Assembly (NCBI RefSeq): GCF_900100345.1
Contig: NZ_FMTT01000037.1
Coordinates: forward strand, 1 to 59,690
Source: Paenibacillus tianmuensis
GTDB taxonomy: Bacteria; Bacillota; Bacilli; Paenibacillales; NBRC-103111
Length of the DNA: 59,690 nucleotides
Reading direction: 5' to 3'
Position numbers and translations under genes: made by a program. Every line of letters begins with the position of its first letter. Position 1 is the stretch's first letter. Positions 43,061 through 51,454 of the stretch are shown here, one piece after another. Below the pieces are notes generated by a model. That model made no database searches, was not told the DNA's origin, and saw nothing but the letters and a program-made list of their open reading frames with translations.

Positions 43061-44776
43061 TTAGTATCCGAGTGCCGCCCCTTCACCGCGCGGGTCGGCT
43101 CCGCCAAATTTCACGTTTGTTTCCGGATCAATCAGAATGGCTCCCGATTGCCCGACCGCATCAGTATAATCGTCTATCTTTTTGACAGGATGACCGCGAC
43201 GGATCAGCTCATCCTGAACGCTTTTTGAAATGCGTCCTTCCAGCTTCAAGTCGTTGGAGGAAGATCCCCAGTTGCGTCCGTGCAGCCAGCGAGGCGCTTC
43301 GATCGCATCTTGTACGGGCATGCCGAAATCGACAATGCGGGTGACAAGAGCGGCTTGCGTCTGCGGCTGTCCCTCTCCGCCTTGGGTACCGTAAATCAAG
43401 TATGGCTTGTCGTTTTTGAATAGCATCGCCGGGTTGATCGTATGGAACGAGCGTTTTTTCGGCTCCAGGTGGTTGACTTCCTTCGGATCCAAGGAGAAGT
43501 AGCTACCCCGGTTCTGAAGCAGAACGCCGGTGTCCTTCGCGACGATTCCCGCACCGTAATCGAAGTAATGGCTTTGAATCAACGATACGGCGTTACCTTC
43601 TTTATCGATGAAGCCCATCCAGGTCGTATCGCCCTTCGGATCCATCGGCACGACATCGGCTGCGGCCTTGTTCATATCGATCCGTTTGGCCATTTCTTTG
43701 CCGTGCTCAGCGGAGAGCAGGGAATCCACCGGAATGTTGACAAATTTCGGATCGGTCAGCCACTTGTTGCGGTCCGCGAACGCTTGCTTCGTCGCTTCTA
43801 CGATCAGGTGGTAGTAGTCCGGCGTCCCTTCGCCCAAGCTTTTCACATCGAAGTTGTTCAAAATATTCAGGATCGAAAGGGAGGCCATGCCTTGCGAGTT
43901 CGGCGGAACGTTATATGCCTTATACCCACGGTAGTTCGTCGAAATCGGTTTTTGCCACTCGGCTTTGTAGCTTGAAAAGTCGTTCAGTGTCAGCAGTCCG
44001 CCGTTTGCTTGAACGTCCTTGACGATTTTCTCGGCGACGTCGCCTTTATAGAATCCGTCCGCGCCTTTTCTGGCAATGGCCTTTAACGTTTTGGCCAAAT
44101 CCGGCTGCTTCATCAGCTCGCCTGCTTTGTACGGCTGCCCGTCGGGCTTCAAGTAGGTTTTGGCCCAGCCTTCGAAGCGCTGCAAATGCTTCAGCTCGTT
44201 ATCTTTCGTATCCAGATTGATGTTGGTCCAATTCGCCTGGTTCGGCGAAACAGGGTATCCTTCTTCCGCATATTTGATCGCCGTTTTGAGCAAAGAACGC
44301 CATGACTTGCTGGTGCCAATCTCTTCGTCGGCGTAATTGTACGCTTCCCACCAGCCGGAAACCGTTCCCGGTACCGTGTTAGCCGCCAAGTACCCTCTGG
44401 AAGGAATTTTGCTGTAGCCCAGGTTTTTATAGTAATCAATGGTCGCTTTTTCGCCGGAAGGACCGCTTGCATTTAACGCTTTTAATTCTTTCTTTTTGGC
44501 GTTGTAGATCAGCCAGAAGCTGTCTCCGCCGATGCTCGTGTAATGTGGATAAACAACAGCCAGCGTAGCCGCTGCGGTGATGGCTGCGTCTACGGCGTTG
44601 CCGCCGTCTTCCAGGACCTTCAAGGCTGCTGCCGAGGCCAGGTAATGTTGAGTCGTGACCATTCCGCTAGGCGCCATGGTCGTTGGACGGTTGGCAGCAC
44701 CGGCGCTCGAAACGGTAGAGAGACATAATGCCGCTACGGTTCCTAGAATAGCCATCTTTTTCTTGCTTGCTCGCAT
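43061..44776 (-). CDS. Secreted gamma-glutamyltransferase family protein (YwrD-like)
   Basis: 571 residues from ATG 44774-44776 with GAGGAGG 8 bases upstream. A signal peptide (MAILGTVAALCLSTVSSAGA) sends it outside. It is one chain of the Ntn-hydrolase type: large subunit with GGNAVDAAITAAATLAVVYP and the autoprocessing site near DTTWMGFIDKEGNAVSLIQ, where Thr starts the small subunit; later TQGGEGQPQTQAALVTRIVD. The Trp after TT differs from classic GGT (TTHF/TTHY) and is closer to the YwrD branch. It may hydrolyse gamma-glutamyl or related amide compounds. A c-di-GMP-I riboswitch lies in its leader. Confidence 0.9.
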   Translation of the reverse strand: MRASKKKMAILGTVAALCLSTVSSAGAANRPTTMAPSGMVTTQHYLASAAALKVLEDGGNAVDAAITAAATLAVVYPHYTSIGGDSFWLIYNAKKKELKALNASGPSGEKATIDYYKNLGYSKIPSRGYLAANTVPGTVSGWWEAYNYADEEIGTSKSWRSLLKTAIKYAEEGYPVSPNQANWTNINLDTKDNELKHLQRFEGWAKTYLKPDGQPYKAGELMKQPDLAKTLKAIARKGADGFYKGDVAEKIVKDVQANGGLLTLNDFSSYKAEWQKPISTNYRGYKAYNVPPNSQGMASLSILNILNNFDVKSLGEGTPDYYHLIVEATKQAFADRNKWLTDPKFVNIPVDSLLSAEHGKEMAKRIDMNKAAADVVPMDPKGDTTWMGFIDKEGNAVSLIQSHYFDYGAGIVAKDTGVLLQNRGSYFSLDPKEVNHLEPKKRSFHTINPAMLFKNDKPYLIYGTQGGEGQPQTQAALVTRIVDFGMPVQDAIEAPRWLHGRNWGSSSNDLKLEGRISKSVQDELIRRGHPVKKIDDYTDAVGQSGAILIDPETNVKFGGADPRGEGAALGY

Positions 44777-44840
44777 TCGTTTTCCTCCTCTTCGTTGTCT
44801 AGCAGATTTTGTTGGCCTGTCAAAAAAAGAGCGGAAAAGC

Positions 44841-44869
44841 AAAAAAGGAGACAGTATGGTACCGTCACC
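44841..44869 (-). terminator. Riboswitch-linked intrinsic terminator in the ggt leader
   Basis: On the minus strand: GGTGACGGTA-CCA-TACTGTCTCC followed by TTTTTT. About nine base pairs with one mismatch and a three-base loop. It lies between the aptamer (44886-44983) and the ggt start and is the likely expression platform. Confidence 0.78.
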
Positions 44870-44885
44870 TTCGTTCTTATCCTTG

Positions 44886-44983
44886 ATGACAGGTAGCTGG
44901 CTGGCATAGCCGCTATAGGAATAGCAGCCTTAGCCCCTCTAGTTTTGCGTCCTATTCTTTCGAAATAGTTTGCCTTTTTCATG
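44886..44983 (-). promoter_or_regulatory. Cyclic di-GMP-I (GEMM) riboswitch aptamer
   Basis: Read on the minus strand, the leader contains GGCAAAC, then a stem capped by the tetraloop in TTTCGAAAGAATAGG, then GACGCAAAA and GGGGCTAAGG, a second stem CTGCTATTCCTATAGCGG, and AGCCAGCTACC. This order (GGCAAACC, GNRA tetraloop stem, GGGACGCAAAGCC, GGxCTAA, second stem, AGCCAGGTNGCC-like end) is the GEMM-I consensus that binds c-di-GMP. It lies 110 bases upstream of ggt. 45000-45247 holds only AT-rich and small hairpin sequence, probably the promoter and the end of the neighbouring gene. Confidence 0.85.
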
Positions 44984-45247
44984 TTAAAAGGATTTGCGTG
45001 GAAAATTCAGCCTATGGCCTTGTAGGAAATATACACCATTTTTCCTAGTCAGGCAATTGTTTTTTTTGTAAAATCCTTCACAATCAGACATATAGTTTGG
45101 AAAATCGACATAATTGTCGAAAATAGTCGAACAAATCCCGAAAACGGCAACAAGCGAAGCCCGCGGTGATCCAAACCGCCCACTAGAGCTTCGCTCTATC
45201 GTAGGGCACTGCGCCCACAGGCGCAGAACGCTTCTATGTCTATGGAC

Positions 45248-45916
45248 TTATAAAAACTTTTGCGCCGCGCTGCGTTCTTGATTTACCCGGATTTCATCCA
45301 GATAGTTGTAAAGGGTGAATTTGGAAATGTCCAAAAATTGACACACCTTGTCGCCAGCTTTTTTCACCAGAAACGCGCCTCGGGCATCCAAAAACTGCAC
45401 CGCCTTCATCTTATCCTCTTTGGCCATATGGGACACGGGCTTGCCGATCGACTTCTGGCATTCCTGCAGCAAATAATCGACAAGATCGTTCACGTCGTTC
45501 ACGAAAACTTCCTTGACCTCCTGATCGAGGCTGTGCATGGTGAGCGACCGGATCGTATTTTCCGCCACGAGCAAATCCGAAATATCGAAATTGATGCATA
45601 AAGCGCCGATTGTCTCGCCTTTGCCGTTCTTCATGTACGTGGTCGACGAGCGCAAAATTTTGCCGTCCTTCGTCTGCGTAATATAATTGTACCGGTCTCC
45701 GTCGGTAACCGTGCCACGCAGCACTTCGAGCCCGAGGTTGCTGCCGCAGTCGCCGACCTTTCTTCCGGTAATGTGGCCGTTCTCGATAGCGACGATTGTG
45801 CTTTCGTACCCCTGTGTCAAATCGTGCAGCACGACCTCGCATTTATCCCCGAACTGCGCAGCGATGCAGCGAAGCAGGGGAAGGAGGAAGCTGATCTCCT
45901 CTTTAACCGATTCCAA
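45248..45916 (-). CDS. YheO-type PAS/HTH transcriptional regulator
   Basis: 222 residues from TTG 45914-45916. The N-terminal YheO PAS-like domain (LPLLRCIAAQFGDKCEVVLH, then RNYITQT-type strand and GALCINFDISDL) and a C-terminal HTH_22 domain (KVCQFLDISKFTLYNYLDEI). Related regulators such as DauR control amino acid catabolism. It is upstream of and parallel to ggt, but more than 450 bases and a riboswitch lie between, so they are separate units. Confidence 0.85.
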   Translation of the reverse strand: MESVKEEISFLLPLLRCIAAQFGDKCEVVLHDLTQGYESTIVAIENGHITGRKVGDCGSNLGLEVLRGTVTDGDRYNYITQTKDGKILRSSTTYMKNGKGETIGALCINFDISDLLVAENTIRSLTMHSLDQEVKEVFVNDVNDLVDYLLQECQKSIGKPVSHMAKEDKMKAVQFLDARGAFLVKKAGDKVCQFLDISKFTLYNYLDEIRVNQERSAAQKFL

Positions 45917-46136
45917 TCCGTCTCACTTCTTTCCTTCAGTGTGCAAACCTATGAATTTCAAAAAAATAGTTTGAGCACCAAAAAAGTTTTCTGTATCTTT
46001 AGTATCTTCGCAATCGGGAATCTTGTCAACCGAATTCGGGCGTCGGCGAGTGTATGGAAATAATTGTAGGCAGGGACGTCGGGAAGGTATAATGAGGGGG
46101 AACGATCCTTTCATAGCGTACGAAGGAGGCGGTCTT

Positions 46137-46754
46137 ATGAATCACCGATGGTTGGAATGGGCCAAGCAGATGCAAGCAATCGCGCAGACCGGATTGGCGT
46201 ACACGAAGGATGTCTACGATCGGGAGCGGTTCGAGGACTTGCGGCAGATGAGCGTCAACATGCTGGCTCATTACACGGAGACGGGCTCCGAGAAAATCAA
46301 GCTGACGTTTGCCAGCGATACCGGCTATGCCACGCCGAAGGTGGACATTCGCGGCGTCGTGTTCCGGGACGGGAAGCTTCTGCTCGTTCGCGAAAAGCAA
46401 GACGGCGTCTGGGCGCTCCCGGGGGGATGGGCGGATATTGGCTTGTCGCCGTCGGAGGTTGCGGTCAAGGAAATCAAGGAGGAATCGGGCTTCGACGCGG
46501 CGCCCGTCCGGCTTCTTGCGGTGCTGGACAAGAAATTTCACGGGCATCCGCCGGAGCCGTATCATGTTTATAAGCTGTTTATCCAATGCGACATTACCGG
46601 AGGAAGCGCCCAGAGCGGGATTGAAACGTCGGCCGTCGGTTTTTTCGGCGAAGACGAGCTGCCCGTCTTATCGGTAGAGCGCAACACCGAGGCGCAGCTG
46701 CGGACGATGTTCGAGTTTCAGCGAGATCCGGACAAACCGGTCATTTTGGATTGA
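46137..46754 (+). CDS. NUDIX hydrolase with NUDIX_N domain
   Basis: 205 residues from ATG 46137 with AAGGAGG upstream. The N-terminal helical domain (WLEWAKQMQAIAQTGLAYTK) is the NUDIX_hydro_N type, which precedes the catalytic domain in ADP-sugar or nucleotide pyrophosphatases of Bacillota. The NUDIX box runs GGWADIGLSPSEVAVKEIKE then ESGF. Substrate unknown. Confidence 0.92.
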   Translation: MNHRWLEWAKQMQAIAQTGLAYTKDVYDRERFEDLRQMSVNMLAHYTETGSEKIKLTFASDTGYATPKVDIRGVVFRDGKLLLVREKQDGVWALPGGWADIGLSPSEVAVKEIKEESGFDAAPVRLLAVLDKKFHGHPPEPYHVYKLFIQCDITGGSAQSGIETSAVGFFGEDELPVLSVERNTEAQLRTMFEFQRDPDKPVILD

Positions 46755-46895
46755 AGAGGGGCGGGAGCCTCTCTTTTCTAGTTCAAGCGCCCGATTCAAG
46801 CGCCCGAGGGCGGGAAGCCGCTTCTCGTAAAACGTTAGAACAACCCGCCCAGCCAGACCCGGAAGCTGCGGATTTCCCCGCGGCGGCGGAAGGGA

Positions 46896-47522
46896 TCACG
46901 GAAGCGCAGCTTCCAGGATCGTCAGAATATCCTTCGGATGCTGCAGACGGTAATTGGCCTCAATTCCGGCATCGTACGCTCCCCACAGTGCCAGTCCGGA
47001 AGCGACGCCCGCTCCGGCCGCGCACTGCATATCGTAGATGCTGTCTCCGATGTATATCGTGTCCTTCGGCTCTGCCTCAAGCCGCTTCAAGGCGGTCAAT
47101 ATCGGCTCGGGATTCGGCTTATGCCGGGCCGTATCGTCGGCGCAGACGACGACATCGAAGTAAGGGTGCAGATCGAACCGGGCAAAATCTTTGATATATT
47201 CCATGCGGGTCTTGGAGGTGACGATGCCTGTCCGCAGCCCGAGCTCTTTGACCTGGCGCAGCATTGGCTCGATGCCTTCGAATACGCGAATTTGGTAGTC
47301 ATGCCGCTCCATCAGCTGATTCCAGCGTTCCGCGGCTTCCTCAATATCTTGAATCCCGAAGCGGGGGAGCGAGCGGACGCTCGGTATCCCGAGCACAAAA
47401 GCAAGGTCCTCAGGCTCATAAGGGATGTTCCTCTCCCGCAGCAGGTCCGACAGCGAACCAATAATCGCCTGCTCCGTATCGAGCAGCGTGCCATCTACAT
47501 CGAATAATAGACAAGGATACAT
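46896..47522 (-). CDS. HAD-superfamily phosphatase (PpaX/Gph-like)
   Basis: 208 residues with AAAGGA upstream. Motif I FDVDGTLLDTE (nucleophile Asp8), motif II IVTSKTRMEY, motif III Lys in ARHKPNPEP, motif IV YIGDSIYDMQCAAGAG. The cap is helical. Probably a phosphoglycolate- or pyrophosphatase-like small-molecule phosphatase. The 300-base gap to its right (47523-47828) is AT-rich and shows no supported gene, only the promoter region of the next gene. Confidence 0.9.
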   Translation of the reverse strand: MYPCLLFDVDGTLLDTEQAIIGSLSDLLRERNIPYEPEDLAFVLGIPSVRSLPRFGIQDIEEAAERWNQLMERHDYQIRVFEGIEPMLRQVKELGLRTGIVTSKTRMEYIKDFARFDLHPYFDVVVCADDTARHKPNPEPILTALKRLEAEPKDTIYIGDSIYDMQCAAGAGVASGLALWGAYDAGIEANYRLQHPKDILTILEAALP

Positions 47523-47828
47523 GGGGAATCAATCCTTTCTTCATGAATAATGCAAGATAACTTAATTATACTTATAATAACTTGGATTAACAAGTTGTTT
47601 TCAATAAATTTAAGTGATTATGCCTGATTTGGGTAATGAATTTTGCGTGATTCTATGTCCATTCGCTAAATCAAGGTTGGCGGATGCTTTTTGTGTTTTA
47701 AAAAAGGTCACAATTGCCCGACGTTTGGCGGATTTCGGCAGTTTATAATAAAAGATGAATCCTTTGGTTCGTCCAAAGCAGGCCAGAAGATAGTAGTTAC
47801 ATCCTATTCGTATTTTGGAGGTCATGCC

Positions 47829-48122
47829 ATGTTGAATCATCCCATCGGCCGCTTGCGCATCATCGCTTTTATTGAAGGGATGTCCTATCTCGTTCTGCTG
47901 GCCATCGCCATGCCGCTCAAATATTTCCTGGACATGCCGCAAGCCGTCAAAATTGTTGGGTCGCTCCACGGCCTGTTGTTCGTGCTGTACGTGCTGGCCG
48001 TCATCCACGTCACCTTCGCTCACCGCTGGTCCGTGCTGAAAGTGCTGTTTGCCATGCTTGCCGCCTTCATTCCATTCGGCAATTTCTTGCTGGATTCTCG
48101 CCTGCTGAAAAACAACCGCTAG
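47829..48122 (+). CDS. DUF3817 membrane protein
   Basis: 97 residues from ATG 47829 with GGAGG 7 bases upstream. Three membrane helices; IAFIEGMSYLVLLAIAMPLKY and VGSLHGLLFVLYVLAVIHVT are typical of DUF3817 (YdzA-like). Function unknown. Confidence 0.88.
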   Translation: MLNHPIGRLRIIAFIEGMSYLVLLAIAMPLKYFLDMPQAVKIVGSLHGLLFVLYVLAVIHVTFAHRWSVLKVLFAMLAAFIPFGNFLLDSRLLKNNR

Positions 48123-48132
48123 GCGACCCAAA

Positions 48133-48221
48133 AAAGGCAGCTGCATGGAGATGCTTGCAGGTCTGCCTTTCGCTGCGGATTTATAACGTTTTGCCCGAAA
48201 AGACTCCGGTAAGGAGTTTTT
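48133..48221 (+). terminator. Two hairpins after the DUF3817 gene
   Basis: AAAGGCAG/CTGCCTTT (48133-48170) and ACTCC-GGTAA-GGAGT followed by TTTTTC (48203-48221). They serve the convergent gene pair. Confidence 0.65.
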
Positions 48222-48261
48222 CTTATTCTGTCCACCGGAATTCCTTCCTCAAGTTCCTCTG

Positions 48262-48867
48262 CTAGGTTAGCTTGTCCCACTTGGTCCACATTTCGTGCGG
48301 GTTCAGCTCGTACCCTTCGTTGTCCCGGAACATAAACTGGTGCATAATAAACTCCCTGCGGATCGTCGCGAAGTCTTCGTGATACTGCCGGACGAAGTCG
48401 TTGATTTCTTGTTCCGTGTACTTTCTTCCTTGCTCCAGCCTGGAGACAATATGCTCCAAAACGATCAGCTTCTTCTTCAACTGGGCAGGCACGTGTTTTA
48501 ATTTACCTTCGGAGGTGAAGAAGTTTTTCAAAACGGATTGTTGAAGACGTTCTGCTTTGTCATCGGGCATAGAAGGCCCTCCTGTCTCGTTGGAATGGGC
48601 GTAGATCAGCTCTACCGAAGCGGCGGCGTTCGCCTTGATGAAATGATGATTCAGCGAAAAGTAGATGGTATTCTTCACCCGGCGCTCATAAAGCAAGCCG
48701 GTTTCCCGCAGCTTGGCGGCATGGTGGGTAATGGTGGCAGGAGTTACGCCTAACTTGCCCGCGAGCACCTGTCCGTTCAGCTCCCCGTCCGCCAGCAGGA
48801 TAAGGATGCGGATTCTTGTCGGGTCGGCGAGCGCTTTATGATAGTTGACGATCTTATCCAGCTGCAT
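48262..48867 (-). CDS. ArsR-family regulator with DUF2087 domain
   Basis: 201 residues from ATG 48865-48867 (GGATGGTGAT upstream; an ATG at 48888 would add seven residues). Winged helix: LADPTRIRILILLADGELNG, then LGVTPATITHHAAKLRETGL. The C-terminal DUF2087 domain (KKLIVLEHIVSRLEQGRKYT, EQEINDFVRQYHEDFATIRR, EFIMHQF) is a common partner of this HTH. It has no metal-binding Cys motif. A palindrome lies just upstream. Confidence 0.88.
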   Translation of the reverse strand: MQLDKIVNYHKALADPTRIRILILLADGELNGQVLAGKLGVTPATITHHAAKLRETGLLYERRVKNTIYFSLNHHFIKANAAASVELIYAHSNETGGPSMPDDKAERLQQSVLKNFFTSEGKLKHVPAQLKKKLIVLEHIVSRLEQGRKYTEQEINDFVRQYHEDFATIRREFIMHQFMFRDNEGYELNPHEMWTKWDKLT

Positions 48868-48915
48868 GGGTTGATGATCACCATCCATAATGTTTTTTAA
48901 TATTCATCTAATTTA

Positions 48916-48939
48916 AATATTATCTAATTAAATAATATT
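48916..48939. promoter_or_regulatory. AT-rich palindrome upstream of the ArsR-DUF2087 gene
   Basis: AATATTAT (48916-48923), 7-base spacer, AATAATATT (48931-48939). Position and symmetry fit an autoregulatory operator. The remainder of 48940-49233 contains no supported gene. Confidence 0.45.
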
Positions 48940-49078
48940 CGAATTAGTTTCTGCTGTCAATGAAATCCAGCGGAGGGGAGTTAAGGTGTATCTGGTGGAA
49001 GCGCACTGCAGCCGGCTTATTTTGAGGGTACGGTCGTCATCCCAAGGAGGATATTCAGGAGGGGAAGCCCGGAAATGG

Positions 49079-49128
49079 AAACAGCGACAGCCATGGACGA
49101 GAAAATAAGTCCCGGACTGTCGCTGTTT
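49079..49128. terminator. Terminator of the MFS gene
   Basis: AAACAGCGACAG (49079-49090) pairs with CTGTCGCTGTTT (49117-49128). Confidence 0.7.
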
Positions 49129-49233
49129 AATTGAACTAACGTACCATTCCAAGCCCTCTACAGGACGTAACAGAGCACATGAGCTACAAGTGAAGCTGCA
49201 TTCTCCATAGATATTCATTAACCGTTCTTCTCA

Positions 49234-50442
49234 TCAGGAGGCAGCATTGGCATCCTGCAAGTTGTTCTTTTTACCTTTTACCGCTAAAACGAAACAAATA
49301 ATTAATATCATGCACGCCAGTATATACGGATAGTTAACATCCAAATCGAATAAAAAACCAGCTGCGATAGGGCCTGCAATATTACCGAGACTGGTAAAGG
49401 CAGAGTTTAAGCCGGCAACATAGCCTTGCTGATCCTTAGCCACCATTGACATTTGCGTGCTGATGGCCGGTCGTAAAATATCGATTGCCAGAAATATAAT
49501 GAAGGTAACGGCAAAAATCATCCAGAATGTGTGAACAAAAAGTATCAGTAGAATAAACAAACTAGCAAAGAAAAGGCAGAGCGCTATGACACGTTGCTCC
49601 CCGAAACGCTTCAATATCCAGCTGAAGGCCGTAGCCTGAACCACAGCGCCGGCTATCGACCCGAACGTAATGATAAAGGCGATATCTTTAGGTTCAAACC
49701 CAAATTTATGATCCACAAACAGCCCAAAGACCGTTTCAAAATTAGCAAGTCCAAACGACATGACAAAAACGATGATCAAGCTTAAAAAATAGGGCTCTCT
49801 ATAGGTGTACCTCAATTGCGAGAGAAGACCGCTTCGTTTTACTGTGCTGGATGGAGTATCTGCTATATTTTCTTTTGAAGGGAGCGATTCCGGAAGAATA
49901 AAAAATGTAATGCATGCAGCGATGATCGCCGCGACCCCCGCGACGTAAAAGGGCACGCGGATACCAAATTCAGCAATATAACCGCCAATGCCTGGTCCGA
50001 TAATAAAGCCTGTTGTAATGGCTGCGTTAATGTAGCCCATTCCCGCCGCTCGTTCTTCTTTTGTCGTGATATCTGCCGCGTAAGCCATAATGGCTGGCAT
50101 ATTCATTGCAGCACTAATGCCGCCGAGCATCCTGGAAACAAACAATAGGCCAGGTGAACTTGTTATCCCATACAGTATTTCAGAGAAGGCGAACACGATC
50201 AAGCCGAGGACAATCATCCTTTTTCTACCGAAGGAATCGGCCAACCGGCCGGCAAACGGCGAACAAAGAAGCTGCGTCAGTGAAAAAGCTGCAACCAACA
50301 GGCCGATAATCCCCCCGGTTATGCCCAAACTCTCCATGAACTTAGGCATAATGGGGATGACAAGGCCGATCCCCGAGAAGACCAGAAGTAGATTGAACAT
50401 GAGAATCAGTAAGGCTCCCCGATTTTTTAATAATAATTTCAT
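49234..50442 (-). CDS. MFS multidrug/tetracycline-type efflux transporter
   Basis: 402 residues, 12 membrane helices, GGAGG upstream. Motif A between helices 2 and 3 is GRLADSFGRKRMIVLG; motif C in helix 5 is GFIIGPGIGGYIAEFG, the signature of drug/H+ antiporters such as Bmr, Blt, NorA and TetA. Exports hydrophobic drugs using the proton gradient; the specific drug is not predictable. A TetR regulator gene lies upstream on the same strand, and a shared operator-like motif precedes both. Confidence 0.92.
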   Translation of the reverse strand: MKLLLKNRGALLILMFNLLLVFSGIGLVIPIMPKFMESLGITGGIIGLLVAAFSLTQLLCSPFAGRLADSFGRKRMIVLGLIVFAFSEILYGITSSPGLLFVSRMLGGISAAMNMPAIMAYAADITTKEERAAGMGYINAAITTGFIIGPGIGGYIAEFGIRVPFYVAGVAAIIAACITFFILPESLPSKENIADTPSSTVKRSGLLSQLRYTYREPYFLSLIIVFVMSFGLANFETVFGLFVDHKFGFEPKDIAFIITFGSIAGAVVQATAFSWILKRFGEQRVIALCLFFASLFILLILFVHTFWMIFAVTFIIFLAIDILRPAISTQMSMVAKDQQGYVAGLNSAFTSLGNIAGPIAAGFLFDLDVNYPYILACMILIICFVLAVKGKKNNLQDANAAS

Positions 50443-50468
50443 TCTTTATTCCTCCATATATGTTAAAA

Positions 50469-50488
50469 AACACTCAATATTTATTCAG
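50469..50488. promoter_or_regulatory. TetR operator-like site before the MFS gene
   Basis: AACACTCAATATTTATTCAG matches the site at 51143-51162 at 17 of 20 positions. It lies in the short gap between the TetR gene and the MFS start. Confidence 0.65.
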
Positions 50489-50505
50489 AATCATAGCAAA
50501 AAAGG

Positions 50506-51105
50506 CTAGCGGGCTGGCTTGGCAATGCCATACAGAAACACATCCATAGCCAATCGATAAGCCTCCAGCGCTTCCTCTCTTTCCATTCTTAGGCTATGTT
50601 TATTCAATCCAAGCATCAGACTGTCCAGAATAATGGCGAGCCCGGAAATATTGGCGATTTCGAATTCATTGGTATCGATCCCTCTCTGCAGCAACTGCCG
50701 ATTAAAGTCAAGATAACCTTTGACCAATTCATTCATTCGCTCCTTAACATCTGGAGCTTTCTCTGAGTTATTGAAAAATTCATCAGAGGCTTTGGTTAGC
50801 GGATGGTTTAGTTGATCGAGCGCCAGATGTTCAGCCATGCCATATAATTTATCGATCGTGGTGGGGTATAGCATTTCTTTGGCCAGCCATGTCTTATCCC
50901 ATTCCGTGTTCCACTCTTCAAGTAAATATAAAAAAAGCCCTTCCTTGTTCTTGAAATGATAATAAATGTTACCGGCGCTGCATCCGGTCGCTTTCACGAT
51001 ATCTTCTATGGATGTTGCTTTATAGCCTTTTTGGGTAAACAAAGCTCTGGCGGCATCAGCGATCTTCTTCTTCGTTTGCTCGGTTTGCTGTTTCTTTTTA
51101 TTCAC
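50506..51105 (-). CDS. TetR-family repressor of the MFS pump
   Basis: 199 residues from GTG 51103-51105 with AAGGGGTGA upstream. HTH: KKKIADAARALFTQKGYKAT, then SIEDIVKATGCSAGNIYYHF. The C-terminal domain resembles QacR/YfiR-type repressors (LSEEWN-like segment and GLAIILDSLMLGLNKHSLR). The gene precedes the MFS gene by 64 bases; two matching operator-like sites suggest it controls both itself and the pump. Confidence 0.9.
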   Translation of the reverse strand: MNKKKQQTEQTKKKIADAARALFTQKGYKATSIEDIVKATGCSAGNIYYHFKNKEGLFLYLLEEWNTEWDKTWLAKEMLYPTTIDKLYGMAEHLALDQLNHPLTKASDEFFNNSEKAPDVKERMNELVKGYLDFNRQLLQRGIDTNEFEIANISGLAIILDSLMLGLNKHSLRMEREEALEAYRLAMDVFLYGIAKPAR

Positions 51106-51142
51106 GTCTACTTCACCCCTTTTCTGGATGCCATATTTTTTT

Positions 51143-51163
51143 AACACTGAACTTTTATTCAGT
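51143..51163. promoter_or_regulatory. TetR operator-like palindrome before the repressor gene
   Basis: ACTGAA-CTTTTA-TTCAGT, a perfect 6-bp inverted repeat with 6-base spacer, 40 bases upstream of the repressor start. Repeated in diverged form at 50469-50488. Confidence 0.7.
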
Positions 51164-51201
51164 ATTATAGGGGGTGAAAGAGGTCTTTGCAAACTTTAAA
51201 A

Positions 51202-51233
51202 GCCGGAATTCCTCCTGGTGGGGAAATTCCGGC
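51202..51233. terminator. Hairpin next to a gene remnant
   Basis: GCCGGAATT (51202-51210) and AATTCCGGC (51225-51233); on the minus strand it is followed by TTTTAAAGTTT. It lies downstream of a 31-residue minus-strand fragment. Confidence 0.6.
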
Positions 51234-51259
51234 CTCGCTTCAAGCTTCATTCTATAGGT

Positions 51260-51365
51260 CTAGCATTCACCACTGCTTCGTGAAGTTCTGCCGCATTTTG
51301 TCGCAGTACTGCCGCAGCTCGGTCTTCAGCTCGTCAAACCACTCGGGGGAGTGGCTTTTTGGTTA
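51260..51365 (-). pseudogene. 3' remnant of an unrecognised gene
   Basis: An open stretch without a start reads SPEWFDELKTELRQYCDKMR, then QNFTKQW and a stop, with an in-frame stop just upstream. A clean terminator follows at 51202-51233. The codon-like composition and terminator suggest the tail of a lost gene. Family unknown. Confidence 0.4.
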
Positions 51366-51454
51366 TAAATAAATTTGCCGCAAAACCGCTTGGGAAGGCC
51401 GTATACAACCATTTTGCAGACCGCACACAAGCAATGTCTAAATCGGAGAGGACA

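Noticed and set aside
44743..44982. Minus-strand 79-codon frame upstream of ggt
   Set aside because: It overlaps the riboswitch, its terminator and the ggt start, so the region is structured RNA rather than protein coding.
47610..48146. Minus-strand frame of 178 codons opposite the DUF3817 gene
   Set aside because: Gln/His/Asp-rich shadow; the plus-strand frame has membrane helices and a GGAGG site.
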